NCBI RefSeq assembly: GCF_036250755.1
Contig: NZ_CP109583.1
Coordinates: 310,001 to 374,000 of the forward strand
DNA: 64,000 nucleotides
Direction: 5' to 3'
Source of the DNA: Streptomyces uncialis
GTDB taxonomy: Bacteria > Actinomycetota > Actinomycetes > Streptomycetales > Streptomycetaceae
The notes under the pieces are model-generated. The model was given only the letters and a program-made list of their open reading frames with translations. It was not told the origin of the DNA and did no database searches. The translations under genes and the position numbers were made by a program. Shown here in pieces: positions 11,966-20,853 of this stretch (position 1 is the first letter of the stretch; each line of letters opens with the position of its first letter).

Positions 11966-12910
11966 TCAGCCCCGGCCGCGCAGCAGTCGGGCGAGGAGCC
12001 TGCGGTGCCGCACGGGTTTCGGGTGCCGGGGAAGAGAGGCCCGGGGTCGGGCCGGCGGGATCGGGCTGATGGGCACCCGGTCACGGGCGTAAGCGACACA
12101 GAGCGCGAGATGCGTCTGGTACCAGCGGATCTCGTCCTCGTCGGCGGCCTTCATCAGGTCGGGTACCAGGGCGGGCGACTGGGTGCCGGAGCCGCTGTGG
12201 ACGGGTCGCCTGGGCCGTAGGGCGTCGAGGTGTACCCGCTCGTCGGCGTCCGCGACCACATGGGCGATTCGTTCGTCGTCGAGGAAGGAGGCTGTGGCCG
12301 CGGCGCTCTGCCAAGGGCCGTCGGCGGTCCTCAGCAGCCTTCCGTGATAGCGACCGCGCCAGTTGCGGGCCCGGACGTCCATGCCTCGGTCGAGTCGTTC
12401 CTTGAGCGGGGCGGGCGTCCGACCGGTCAGCAGCTCACGGTTCTCAGGTCGGGCCTTGAACTCCCGGAGATCCTCGGCGAGGTAGAGCCAGACGGTGGCG
12501 CGGTAGCGGTTGCGGTAGTAGAGCGCCGGTGTGATCCGGCCCAGCCTGGCCAGTTTGGTGAAGCGGGCCGTGGTGATCCCCAGAAGGTTCGCGCCCTCCG
12601 AGGTACCCACCGTCCTCACCCGCTCCCGTAGGGCGTCGGGGAAGCCGTCCTGGGCGCGGACCCGGTCGACTTCCCCGCGGGTGACCCGGCGCTCCCCGGG
12701 CCTGGCTCCCGGGGTCGTGCGGATACGTCCGAGCTGGACGGCGAGCTCGAACTCGACGCGCTTGAGTCCGAGTTCCCTCGCTGCCCGGGTCGGGGCGAGG
12801 GTCGGTGGAGCGGGCCGCTCCTCCCCCGGCCCGACGGGTGGCGCAACGAGAACCGCATCGAATCGTCCGAACGTTCGGTCGGGTGCGGGCATGATGCTGT
12901 TGTTCGACAT
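11966..12910 (-). CDS. DUF6397 family protein
   Basis: Hypothetical Streptomyces-type protein of about 314 residues. From memory it resembles DUF6397: an AARELGLKRVEFELAVQLG helix-turn-helix-like start, a FPDALRERVRTVGTSEGA segment, then ITTARFTKLARLG, which again resembles a DNA-binding helix pair, and a central RNWRGRYHGRLL block. Two HTH-like units in tandem suggest a nucleic-acid-binding role, but this is inference. The C-terminus is basic and Arg/Pro-rich. ATG 12910 (MSNNSIMPAPD) is chosen over the GTG at 13099 because the upstream extension overlaps the next gene and lacks coding character. Convergent with the helicase gene. Confidence 0.78.
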   Translation of the reverse strand: MSNNSIMPAPDRTFGRFDAVLVAPPVGPGEERPAPPTLAPTRAARELGLKRVEFELAVQLGRIRTTPGARPGERRVTRGEVDRVRAQDGFPDALRERVRTVGTSEGANLLGITTARFTKLARLGRITPALYYRNRYRATVWLYLAEDLREFKARPENRELLTGRTPAPLKERLDRGMDVRARNWRGRYHGRLLRTADGPWQSAAATASFLDDERIAHVVADADERVHLDALRPRRPVHSGSGTQSPALVPDLMKAADEDEIRWYQTHLALCVAYARDRVPISPIPPARPRASLPRHPKPVRHRRLLARLLRGRG

Positions 12911-13040
12911 GTCGGTCTTCCCCCGTGAAGTGGTGTCGATCTCTCGGGAAAACCGTAGCCCGGAACAGCGATGTCCCGCTGAGCCTGTGGATAACTCTGA
13001 TGGGAGCAGGAAAAGACCAGGCCAGGGCGCTGCGCTCCAC

Positions 13041-13454
13041 TCAGCCGTCGATGATCGCCGTTCGGTCCGGGTGCCTGGCGTCCACGCCGAGATGCTCACC
13101 GACGCGATTCACGAGCAGCGTCATCTCATAGGCGACCTGACCGATATCGGCCTCGGCGGTGCTGAGCACGCAGAGGCAACTCCCCTCCCCGGCCGCGGTC
13201 ACGAACATCACCGCGTCATCGAACTCGATCATCGTCTGGCGTACCTGTCCGGCCCCGAAGTGACGGCCCGACCCCTTGGCCAGGCTGTGCAGTCCCGATG
13301 CCACCGCGGCCAGATGCTCCGCGTCCTCGCGAGCCAACGCGCTGCTCGCCCCGGTGACCAGTCCGTCGTTGGAAAGGACCAGCGCATGCCGCACGTACTC
13401 GACCCGTTCGGTCAAGTCGTCCAGCAGCCAGCCCAACCCCGTTTTCTGCGCCAT
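13041..13454 (-). CDS. Roadblock/LC7 domain protein
   Basis: A 137-residue single-domain protein. LDDLTERVEYVRHALVLSNDGL followed by a glycine/alanine-rich helix region is the roadblock/LC7 pattern seen in CvnB of Streptomyces conservons and in MglB. These proteins bind small Ras-like GTPases and regulate their cycle. In a conservon it would lie between a histidine-kinase-like CvnA and a DUF742 CvnC plus GTPase CvnD. None of these partners is present here, so it is a solitary paralogue. ATG 13454 (MAQKTGLGWLL) is preferred to the GTG-initiated longer frame to 13499, whose start is glycine-rich and unlike the family. Divergent from the PPOX gene, sharing a roughly 110-bp promoter region. Confidence 0.85.
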   Translation of the reverse strand: MAQKTGLGWLLDDLTERVEYVRHALVLSNDGLVTGASSALAREDAEHLAAVASGLHSLAKGSGRHFGAGQVRQTMIEFDDAVMFVTAAGEGSCLCVLSTAEADIGQVAYEMTLLVNRVGEHLGVDARHPDRTAIIDG

Positions 13455-13563
13455 CTCCCGCTCTCCCCGATCCCCATCGCCCCCAGCGTTCCCTCCCACC
13501 TACCGGAGGCTTCGTCCCGCAAGCCTTCACCACCTATGGCCCCTCGGCAAGCAGGATGGGGAC

Positions 13564-13992
13564 ATGGCACAGAAGATGACCGACGAACAGTGGAGAGCCT
13601 TCGTTTCGCAGGGCACCCGCACCGCGAAGCTTTCGACTGTTCGGGCCGACGGAAGCCCTCACATCGCACCGATCTGGTTCGTCCTGGACGGTGACGAGCT
13701 GGTGTTCAACACAGGGAAGGAGACTGTCAAGGGGCGAAACCTGGCCAGGGACCAGCGTCTGGCGCTGTGCGTGGACGACGATCGGCCCCCCTTCGCCTTC
13801 GTCCTGCTCCAGGGGCGCGCGGAGCTGTCCGAGGATCTGGACGAGGTACGCACCTGGGCCGGCCGTATCGGTGCCCGGTACATGGGTGAGGAGCGGGCGG
13901 AGGAGTTCGCGACACGTAACGGTGTTCCCGGCGAACTCGTGGTCCGCGTCCATGTCGACAAGGTGGTCGCCTACGACGCGGTCGCCGAATAG
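13564..13992 (+). CDS. PPOX-class F420-dependent oxidoreductase
   Basis: A 142-residue split beta-barrel flavin/deazaflavin-binding protein. The N-terminus (WRAFVSQGTRTAKLSTVRAD) leads to SPHIAPIWFVLDGDELVFNT, the family hallmark, and GRNLARDQRLALCVDDDRPP completes the cofactor-binding sheet. The length is typical of actinobacterial F420-dependent pyridoxamine-5'-phosphate-oxidase-like reductases, which reduce small, often xenobiotic, substrates with F420H2. F420 rather than FMN preference is inferred from the family. The frame is open upstream, but ATG 13564 gives the family's usual start. The closest neighbours do not suggest a pathway. Confidence 0.87.
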   Translation: MAQKMTDEQWRAFVSQGTRTAKLSTVRADGSPHIAPIWFVLDGDELVFNTGKETVKGRNLARDQRLALCVDDDRPPFAFVLLQGRAELSEDLDEVRTWAGRIGARYMGEERAEEFATRNGVPGELVVRVHVDKVVAYDAVAE

Positions 13993-14244
13993 CCGCCGCG
14001 CGCTGCGCCCTTGCGCATGCCGCGTCTCTGCGTCGCCATGCGGCCGTTGCCGACAGCAGCCGATTGGGGAGTTGCCTCGTACACCGACGAGGACTACCGC
14101 TTCCTCGCACTGGCGGTGCGCCGGAGGTGGGTGTCCGGCGGGGGCCCGCTGGATGCCCTCTTCTGCGTGCGTCGTTTCAACCCTATGTTGACCTTCAGGA
14201 CGGACGACGACCGGTTGCGACCACACCGCTGAGAGGTGGCCTGC

Positions 14245-14550
14245 ATGTTCGGCAGCATCCGCAAGCTCTTCACCAGGGTCGGTGCGAGATCGGCCCGGCC
14301 CGGTCCCGCGGAACCCGTCCGTCCGGCGAGGAAGCCGCCGAACCTCTTCGAGGCCGCGGCGGTCTATGTGGCCGCGAGCGCCGACAACGACCAGGAGAGC
14401 GCCGACGAGGCACGGGGCTGGGTGTCCCCCGAGGCGCTGTCCTTCGGGGTGAGCGAACTTGCCTGCCGTGCGGTGATCGCTCTCGCCAGGGAGCGCGATG
14501 AGTCACCCCGCACGGTGGCGCGGGCCCTGCTCGGTCTGCCCTCCGCGTGA
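14245..14550 (+). CDS. Small hypothetical protein
   Basis: A protein of about 101 residues starting MFGSIRKLFTRVG. GAGAGG lies 8 bases before ATG 14245; GTG 14236 is an in-frame alternative. The N-terminus is a short basic amphipathic helix followed by a proline-rich stretch. The second half is alanine/glutamate-rich and helical. No domain is recognised and no cysteines or membrane segments suggest a role. Codon usage is typical of the chromosome and a strong hairpin terminator lies 68 bases downstream, supporting a real single-gene transcript. Confidence 0.6.
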   Translation: MFGSIRKLFTRVGARSARPGPAEPVRPARKPPNLFEAAAVYVAASADNDQESADEARGWVSPEALSFGVSELACRAVIALARERDESPRTVARALLGLPSA

Positions 14551-14618
14551 TGCTCGCGGGTGCGAGGACGTGAGCTCGTGCGCGGGGAGTGAAGGCATCC
14601 TCGTCCCCGTGACATGTG

Positions 14619-14650
14619 CGTGGGCCTGCCGGGGGGATGGCAGGCCCACG
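14619..14650 (+). terminator. Hairpin terminator
   Basis: Perfect 12-bp stem (CGTGGGCCTGCC with its complement) around an 8-base GA-rich loop, between the convergent small genes at 14245 and 14965. Probably bidirectional. Confidence 0.75.
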
Positions 14651-14782
14651 AACGGCTGAGGGGCTCGCGCCTTCCGAGCCGCATGGGCGCGATGTGGGCC
14701 ACGACACGACAGCGGTGCGGAGCAGCGCCGCTTCGGCGTGACCCATGGCGGGTTCATGGCCGGGCGGGAGTGTCCCGCCGCG

Positions 14783-14965
14783 TCAGCGTCCCAGTTCCTT
14801 CCGGTTGATCCGGCGCAGCCGACGGCGTTGCGAGGGGTCCAGTGCGAGGTAGGCCACGGCGGGAACCCCGAGCACGATCAAGAGTGCGGCCCACCAGGGC
14901 AGCCAGATCAACAGGATGAGCCCGGCCGCCACACCTCCAGCGGCGATCTTCGCGTTGTTCGACAT
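14783..14965 (-). CDS. Small membrane protein
   Basis: A 60-residue protein: a short polar start (MSNNAKIAAGG), about 35 residues able to form two closely packed transmembrane helices (LILLIWLPWWAALLIVLG and a following hydrophobic segment), and a very basic cytoplasmic tail (RRRLRRINRKELGR). GGAGG lies about 9 bases before ATG 14965. Function unknown. It is downstream of, and transcribed the same way as, the desaturase's own neighbour region, but with a separate start, so no operon is claimed. The longer frame to 15139 is not supported. Confidence 0.65.
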   Translation of the reverse strand: MSNNAKIAAGGVAAGLILLIWLPWWAALLIVLGVPAVAYLALDPSQRRRLRRINRKELGR

Positions 14966-15145
14966 CTGTGTCGCCTCCTCCGCGGCGGTTGCCGCTCTCT
15001 GAAAAGAGGAACGGCCTGGTCGCCCGTACAGTTCCGGCAGACGACCCTGATCCGACCCTGATGTGATCCCCAAGGCCCGTCGACTCCCGACCACCACGAT
15101 GCGGTGGAAGGATCGGACCGTCCGGTGGACCGGTGGCACGGCTCC

Positions 15146-16201
15146 CTAGCCGGCCCGGAGAGGCTCGCCGACCTCGTGCATATGACGCAAGGCTTGCCGG
15201 TAGGAATCGATGAGGCCGGTCTCCATGTACGGGATACCCAGCTGACCGCAGTGCTGTCGGACGAGCGGCCGGGCGAGCCGCAGGTGCGGGCGAGGCATGC
15301 TGGGGAAGAGGTGGTGCTCGATCTGGTAATTGAGCCCGCCGAGGAACCAGTCGGTGAGCGGGCCGCCCTTGACGTTGCGCGAGGTCAGCACCTGGCGACG
15401 TAGATGGCCCCAGCGCTCACCGTCGGGGTCGGGCATGTCCATTCCCTTGTGGTTGGGCGCGAAGGCCATCCCCAGGTGCAGTCCGAAGAGAGCTTGGTGG
15501 ATCGCGGCGAAGGCGAGCGCCCGGCCGACAGGCATGGCGCCGAGGAGCAGGGCTGCGTACCCGACCACATGGGCTGCGAGCAGGACGCCTTCGACGGCGC
15601 GTTCCCGAGGGCTCTGGCGGCGCAGGTCCCGAAATCCGGAGATCTTCAGGGCCACCCCTTCCAGCAGGGTCAACGGGAAGAACAGCCATGCCTGGTGGCG
15701 GGTGAGCCAGCGGCGGAATCCGGCACGTCCCTTCGCCTGGGCGCTGGTGAAGACCAGCACGTCCGCCAGTACGTCGGGATCTTTGTCTATGTGGTTCGGG
15801 TTGGCGTGGTGACGGTTGTGCTTGTCGTTCCACCAGGCATAGCTCATCCCCAGCAAGAGGTTCCCGTGGACGAGGCCGATGACCCGGCTGGTCCTCTTGT
15901 CCGCGGTGATCTGCCCATGTCCGGCGTCATGACCGATGAACGCCGTACGGGCGGACAGGACCGCGAGGACGGGAGCGAGCGACAGTGCCCACCAGGAGTC
16001 GCCGATGGCCACCAAGGCGGTGACCACCGAGGCGAGCAGCAAGGCGTTGACCCCGATACCCAGGGAGTACCACCCTGTGCGGCGGTCGAGCAGCCCTTGT
16101 GTCCGTACGGTGCGGAGCAGGGGGGTGAACTCGCTGCCAGGGGGCTGTTTGCCTGCTGCGCCCACCTGTGGTTCCACGACGGGTGCGACGGCCTCGGGCA
16201 T
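15146..16201 (-). CDS. Membrane fatty acid desaturase
   Basis: A 351-residue integral membrane di-iron desaturase. All three histidine boxes are present: HDAGHG near residue 90, HNRHH near 127 and QIEHH near 293. The HxxxH/HxxHH/QxxHH pattern, with Gln in the third box, is that of acyl-lipid or linoleoyl-CoA front-end-type desaturases. Hydrophobic helices flank the boxes. It would introduce a double bond into membrane fatty acids using O2 and an external electron donor. No ferredoxin or reductase gene is adjacent. ATG 16201 (MPEAVAPVVEP) has an unstructured polar N-terminus. It is divergent from the SNF2 helicase gene, and the roughly 240-bp gap holds both promoters. Confidence 0.92.
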   Translation of the reverse strand: MPEAVAPVVEPQVGAAGKQPPGSEFTPLLRTVRTQGLLDRRTGWYSLGIGVNALLLASVVTALVAIGDSWWALSLAPVLAVLSARTAFIGHDAGHGQITADKRTSRVIGLVHGNLLLGMSYAWWNDKHNRHHANPNHIDKDPDVLADVLVFTSAQAKGRAGFRRWLTRHQAWLFFPLTLLEGVALKISGFRDLRRQSPRERAVEGVLLAAHVVGYAALLLGAMPVGRALAFAAIHQALFGLHLGMAFAPNHKGMDMPDPDGERWGHLRRQVLTSRNVKGGPLTDWFLGGLNYQIEHHLFPSMPRPHLRLARPLVRQHCGQLGIPYMETGLIDSYRQALRHMHEVGEPLRAG

Positions 16202-16442
16202 GGGGTCTCCGGTCTACGAAAGGGGCTGACCTGGTGAAACGTACGGTTTCGCGCCCCTGGGTGACCATGCGGCCACCACCCGTTCCCTGCTGGGGTGTTC
16301 CCGCCCGGACAGAGGGGGGCTGGCTCCACCCCCTGGTGCACAATGTGAGCAGGGTCACGCATCAAGCACCCCACAAGGAGGTGGTCGGTGTATATAGTCG
16401 GCCGCTTGCTTGCTAGTCAAACTTGAGGAGCGTGCCGTCTCA

Positions 16443-19310
16443 GTGCACAGCATTTCTCCGGCATCACCGCTCGTGATCACCGATCTCGCCGGTTGCTCCG
16501 TGGTATTCGTCCCCGCGTCCCCTCCGCGGAGCGGACGCGTCGCCTTCTGGTGCCCGTCCGGGGACCCCCTGCCGGTGATGCCCACGGACGAGATGGAGCG
16601 GCTGACCGTCGTCGTGCCCGACGGGCCCGACGTGACGCCGGTCGACGTACCAGCGCTGTCGTTGCCGGTCCGGGACGCGCTGGCGGTCCTCACCCGTGCA
16701 CGTGCCGTGGACGGGGCCGATCCCACCGCGGCGTTCTGGGGGGCAGCGACGCTGCTCGCCCTCCAGTTCGCCGCCCGTGGCTTGCTGCTGCCCGGGCTGA
16801 CGGAGGACGATCACGACGCCTGGCGGTTCGGGCCGCTGCGGCCCGAGGACTCCCAGCGGGTACGGGATTTGGCGGCGGCGATGCCTCCGGCGGCCCACGC
16901 CGTTCCGCTGGAGGACGGGCCCGGGCTCAGGCTGCCGGAGCCGGAGGATCTCCTCCGCGCCTTCCTCGACGCCGTCGCCGACGCGCTGCCCCGCTCCCCC
17001 GCCGCGGGCGCGGTGACGGGTTCTCCCGCCTTCGCGTCGACCGCGCCGCAGCATGTGCCGGAGCAGCGCGAGTGGGCCGCGGATGTGACGGCCCACCATG
17101 ACAGCGGGGTCCGGATCTCGCTGCGGGTGGAGGTGCCGGGGCTGGACCCCGCGGACCCCGGTACGACTCCGTTCTCCTTCCGCGCGGTGCTCCAGGTGCA
17201 CAGCGCGAGCGACCCCGCACAGATCGCCGACGCGGCCGAGGTCTGGACCGCCGCGGGCACCGCCACGGCGGGCTTCGGCCCTCGCGCCCGCATGGACGTA
17301 CTGCTGGCACTGCGCACGGCCACGCGCGCGTGGCCCTCGCTCGCCCCACTGCTGTCGGCGGGCGTTCCGGACATGATCGAGTTGGCTGACGAAGAGGTCA
17401 CCGACCTCCTCGGTGGGGGTGCCCACGCGCTCGCGGCGGCCGGAGTCGATGTGCACTGGCCCAAGGAGCTCGCCCACAAGCTCACGGCGCGTGCCGTCAT
17501 CGGCCCCGACGACGACAACGAGAAGGGGCCCACGAGGGCCTCGTCGGACACTCCGTCGTTCCTGTCGGCCAATGCGCTGCTCGCCTTCAACTGGAGATTC
17601 GCGCTCGGCGACCGGCCGTTGAGCCGCACGGAGCTGGACCAACTGGCCGAGGCGAAGCGGCCCATGGTGCGTCTGCGCGACCAATGGGTGCTCATCGACC
17701 CCGATCAGGCACGACGCGCGCGGGCACATCAGGACCGCAAGCTGACCCCTGTCGACGCTCTCAGCGCCGTTCTGACAGGCTCCACCGAGGTGGACGGGCG
17801 GCATGTCGAGGTGGAAGCCACCGGCTGGCTGAGGAGCCTTCGGGAAAGGCTCTCCGACCCGGAGGGCATGGCTCCCGTCGAACAGCCGAAGGCGCTCATG
17901 GCACAGCTGCGCGACTATCAGACCCGTGGTCTGACCTGGCTGGCCCGGATGACGTCACTGGGTCTGGGAGCCTGCCTGGCCGACGACATGGGCCTCGGTA
18001 AGACGATCACGGTGATCGCCCTGCATCTGCACCGGCAGCAGGACTCCGAGACCACCGGCCCCACTCTGGTGGTGTGCCCGACCTCCCTGATGGGCAACTG
18101 GCAACGAGAGATCGAAAGGTTCGCCCCCGGTACCGCGGTACGCCGCTATCACGGTTCACAGCGTTCCTTGGACGGTGTGGGCGACGGTGAGTTCGTCCTC
18201 ACCACGTACGGCACGATGCGCCTGGACGCCCGGCGGCTGGGCACGGTGCCCTGGGGCCTGCTGGTCGCCGACGAGGCACAGCACGTCAAGAACCCGTACT
18301 CGGCGACGGCCAAGGAGCTCCGGACGATCGACACGCGCGCGCGTGTCGCTCTGACCGGTACTCCGGTCGAGAACAACCTGTCCGAGCTGTGGGCGATCCT
18401 CGACTGGACCACACCTGGGCTCCTCGGCCGGCTGGGGAACTTCCGCAGCCGCTACGCCCGCGCGGTGGAGGCGGGCGGGGACCCGGCGGCGGCGGAGCGG
18501 CTCGCCAAACTGGTCGGGCCGTTCCTGTTGCGGCGGCGGAAGTCCGACCCGGGGATCGCTCCGGAGCTCCCGCCGAAGACGGAGACCGACCGCGCGGTGT
18601 CGCTCACCGCCGAGCAGGCGGGGTTGTACGAGGCGGTGGTCCGCGAAACGCTCGCGGCGATCTCGGAATCGGCGGGCATCGCCCGACGCGGCATGATCGT
18701 CAAACTCCTGACCGGGCTCAAGCAGATCTGTAATCACCCTGCGCAGTTCCTCAAGGAGGACGCGCCGAGGATCACGGGCCGCTCGGGAAAGATGGAACTG
18801 CTCGACGAATTGCTGACCACGATCCTCTCGGAAGGGGCGAGCGTGCTGGTGTTCACCCAGTACGTGCAGATGGCGCGCCTCATCGAGCGGCATCTCGCCG
18901 AGCGCGGCACGCCCACGCAGTTCCTGCACGGCGGCACGCCTGTCGCGGAACGTGAGGCCATGGTGAACCGTTTCCAGGACGGAGAGGTCCCGGTGTTCCT
19001 GTTGTCGCTCAAGGCCGCGGGTACCGGGCTCAACCTCACCCGTGCGGAGCATGTCGTCCACTACGACCGATGGTGGAACCCGGCCGTCGAGGCTCAAGCC
19101 ACCGACCGTGCCTACCGCATCGGTCAGACGCAGCCCGTGCAGGTGCACCGGCTGATCGCTGAGGGAACGATCGAGGACCGTATCGCGGAGATGCTCGACC
19201 GCAAGCGTGAACTCGCGGAAGCGGTCCTGGGCGCCGGTGAGGCGGCACTGACCGAACTCTCCGACTCCGAACTGGCCGATCTGGTCGAACTGCGAGGGAG
19301 CACCGTATGA
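16443..19310 (+). CDS. SNF2-family DEAD/DEAH-box helicase
   Basis: About 955 residues. The N-terminal half is the SNF2-associated domain found in actinobacterial HepA-like proteins, and the C-terminal half is a Swi2/Snf2 ATPase. Motifs: LADDMGLGKTITVIA (Walker A), VVCPTSLMGNW, VADEAQHVKNP (DEAQ box), TGTPVENNLSELW, and the second RecA domain with LKAAGTGLNL and DRAYRIGQTQPVQVHR. These enzymes translocate on duplex DNA or displace proteins and RNA polymerase from it. GTG 16443 (MHSISPASP) has GAGGAG 12 bases upstream, and an in-frame TTG lies at 16410. Its stop overlaps the start of the SWIM gene by ATGA. Such SNF2-SWIM pairs are conserved in actinobacteria, so a complex or shared DNA-repair role is likely but not proven. 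Confidence 0.92.
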   Translation: MHSISPASPLVITDLAGCSVVFVPASPPRSGRVAFWCPSGDPLPVMPTDEMERLTVVVPDGPDVTPVDVPALSLPVRDALAVLTRARAVDGADPTAAFWGAATLLALQFAARGLLLPGLTEDDHDAWRFGPLRPEDSQRVRDLAAAMPPAAHAVPLEDGPGLRLPEPEDLLRAFLDAVADALPRSPAAGAVTGSPAFASTAPQHVPEQREWAADVTAHHDSGVRISLRVEVPGLDPADPGTTPFSFRAVLQVHSASDPAQIADAAEVWTAAGTATAGFGPRARMDVLLALRTATRAWPSLAPLLSAGVPDMIELADEEVTDLLGGGAHALAAAGVDVHWPKELAHKLTARAVIGPDDDNEKGPTRASSDTPSFLSANALLAFNWRFALGDRPLSRTELDQLAEAKRPMVRLRDQWVLIDPDQARRARAHQDRKLTPVDALSAVLTGSTEVDGRHVEVEATGWLRSLRERLSDPEGMAPVEQPKALMAQLRDYQTRGLTWLARMTSLGLGACLADDMGLGKTITVIALHLHRQQDSETTGPTLVVCPTSLMGNWQREIERFAPGTAVRRYHGSQRSLDGVGDGEFVLTTYGTMRLDARRLGTVPWGLLVADEAQHVKNPYSATAKELRTIDTRARVALTGTPVENNLSELWAILDWTTPGLLGRLGNFRSRYARAVEAGGDPAAAERLAKLVGPFLLRRRKSDPGIAPELPPKTETDRAVSLTAEQAGLYEAVVRETLAAISESAGIARRGMIVKLLTGLKQICNHPAQFLKEDAPRITGRSGKMELLDELLTTILSEGASVLVFTQYVQMARLIERHLAERGTPTQFLHGGTPVAEREAMVNRFQDGEVPVFLLSLKAAGTGLNLTRAEHVVHYDRWWNPAVEAQATDRAYRIGQTQPVQVHRLIAEGTIEDRIAEMLDRKRELAEAVLGAGEAALTELSDSELADLVELRGSTV

Positions 19311-20659
19311 CCGACCCACGCGGCTTCGACGACGTGGACGGCTTCGCCGGTCCGCGCCACGTGGAACACCTGGACGACATGGACGAGACGGACCGCACGG
19401 AGCACGGTACGGAACGCACCTTCGCCGCGCTGCCGCCCGCGCGCGGAAGGGGCTTCGCCCAGACCTGGTGGGGCCAGGCCTGGCTGAAGGCGCTGGAGGA
19501 CACCGCACTGGACTCGGAGCAGCTGAAGGCGGGTCGGGCACTCGCGCGCGCGGGCGCGGTCGGCGCGGTGTCGGTGCGGCCCGGACGCATCACAGGAGTG
19601 GTACGCAACCGGGACGGCGGCGCGCACCGCTCCGATGTGCTGCTCCAGCGGCTCGGCGACGACGAGTGGGACCGTTTGCTGGACATGGCCGTGGAACGGG
19701 CGGGCCACATCGCGGCGCTGCTCGACCGGGACATGCCCCCGCATCTCGTGGAGGACGCGGCGGCGGCAGGGGTGGAGCTCCTGCCCGGTATCGGCGACCT
19801 GGAACCGGAGTGCGACTGTGAGGCGTGGGACCACTGTCGCCATACGGCCGCGCTCTGCTACCAGGTGGCCCGGCTGCTGGACCAGGACCCGTTCGTGCTG
19901 TTCCTGATGCGGGGCCGCGACGAACGCGTGGTGCTCGACGAGTTGCAGCTCCGCAGTGTCACCCGGGCGGAGCCCGCGCGGGACGAGGACGGGCCGGAGC
20001 CCGACGAGGGCGTGGACGCCGCGGAGGCGTTCGCCGCGGGCTGCATCCTGCCCCCGCTCCCGGCATCTCCCGAGCTGCCGCTGGAGCCGGGGTCACCGCC
20101 GTCCCTGGACATCGAGACCCGACCGGCCGAGGGGGTGGATGGCGAGGCGCTGGAGTTCCTCGCCCTCCAGACGGCTGTCGAGGCACACCGGCTGCTCTCC
20201 GAGGCTTTGGCACCGCAGCACGGTCAGCGTCCCCTCACGTCCCCGCTCACGCTGGAGCAGGACGCCGTGCGGCTCGCGACGGGGGCGTCCGGGAGGGACA
20301 TCGCCGCCCGGTTGGCCGTGGCCTCGGGACGCAGCGGCGCGGAACTGGCCCTGGCCGTGCGCGCGTGGCGGTACGCGGGTGCTGACGCCGTTTCGGCGCT
20401 GGAGGACTCGATACCGCCCACGGCGGAATCGCTGGCCCGCGCGCGGGCCGCCGTGGAGGGGGCGTGGGAGGACGACGAGCGGCCGGTACTGAGCGAGGAG
20501 GGCCGCCGATGGACGTCGGCCGACACGGGAGCGCAGGTCCGTGCCGACGAGGACGGCCGGTGGTGGCCGTTCCGCCAGGAGGGCGGCCAGTGGGTTCCGG
20601 CGGGCGTACCGGCCCGTGACCCCGCCACAGCACTGGCGACGGCTCAGGGCGCCGACTGA
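19307..20659 (+). CDS. SWIM zinc-finger protein
   Basis: A 450-residue protein whose centre holds ECDCEAWDHCRHTAALCYQ, the CxCx(n)CxH ligand set of a SWIM zinc finger. SWIM domains bind DNA or protein partners and recur with Swi2/Snf2 ATPases. The N-terminus contains FAQTWWGQAWLKALED, conserved in this family. The C-terminal 200 residues are acidic, alanine-rich and proline-rich, ending in a WWPFRQEGGQWVPAG motif. Start and the preceding helicase's stop share ATGA, so the two are translationally coupled. A 20-bp perfect hairpin closes the transcript. The SWIM protein probably recruits the helicase to its target (inference from co-conservation). Confidence 0.88.
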   Translation: MTDPRGFDDVDGFAGPRHVEHLDDMDETDRTEHGTERTFAALPPARGRGFAQTWWGQAWLKALEDTALDSEQLKAGRALARAGAVGAVSVRPGRITGVVRNRDGGAHRSDVLLQRLGDDEWDRLLDMAVERAGHIAALLDRDMPPHLVEDAAAAGVELLPGIGDLEPECDCEAWDHCRHTAALCYQVARLLDQDPFVLFLMRGRDERVVLDELQLRSVTRAEPARDEDGPEPDEGVDAAEAFAAGCILPPLPASPELPLEPGSPPSLDIETRPAEGVDGEALEFLALQTAVEAHRLLSEALAPQHGQRPLTSPLTLEQDAVRLATGASGRDIAARLAVASGRSGAELALAVRAWRYAGADAVSALEDSIPPTAESLARARAAVEGAWEDDERPVLSEEGRRWTSADTGAQVRADEDGRWWPFRQEGGQWVPAGVPARDPATALATAQGAD

Positions 20660-20773
20660 CGGCCTTGGCGCGGCTCCGGACCGGCTCGCCTCGGCCGTAG
20701 GGGGTTACCGGCCCCTCCAGGTCCCCGCGGACGGGCCTCGTCCGCGGTCCGCCGCCCGGACGGAGTCCGTCCG

Positions 20774-20820
20774 TTGCCGTCTTCCCGGCCGCGACTTGCA
20801 CGCGGCCGGGAAGACGGCAA
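20774..20820. terminator. 20-bp perfect hairpin, bidirectional terminator
   Basis: Perfect 20-bp stem around a 7-base loop between the convergent SWIM and xylA genes. It probably terminates both. Confidence 0.85.
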
Positions 20821-20853
20821 GCAGTGCACCCTTCGGTGGTGCTGCGTCCGCTG

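Noticed and set aside
12531..13694. 387-codon plus-strand frame spanning the DUF6397, roadblock and PPOX genes
   Set aside because: It crosses three genes antisense or out of frame, and no domain is visible.
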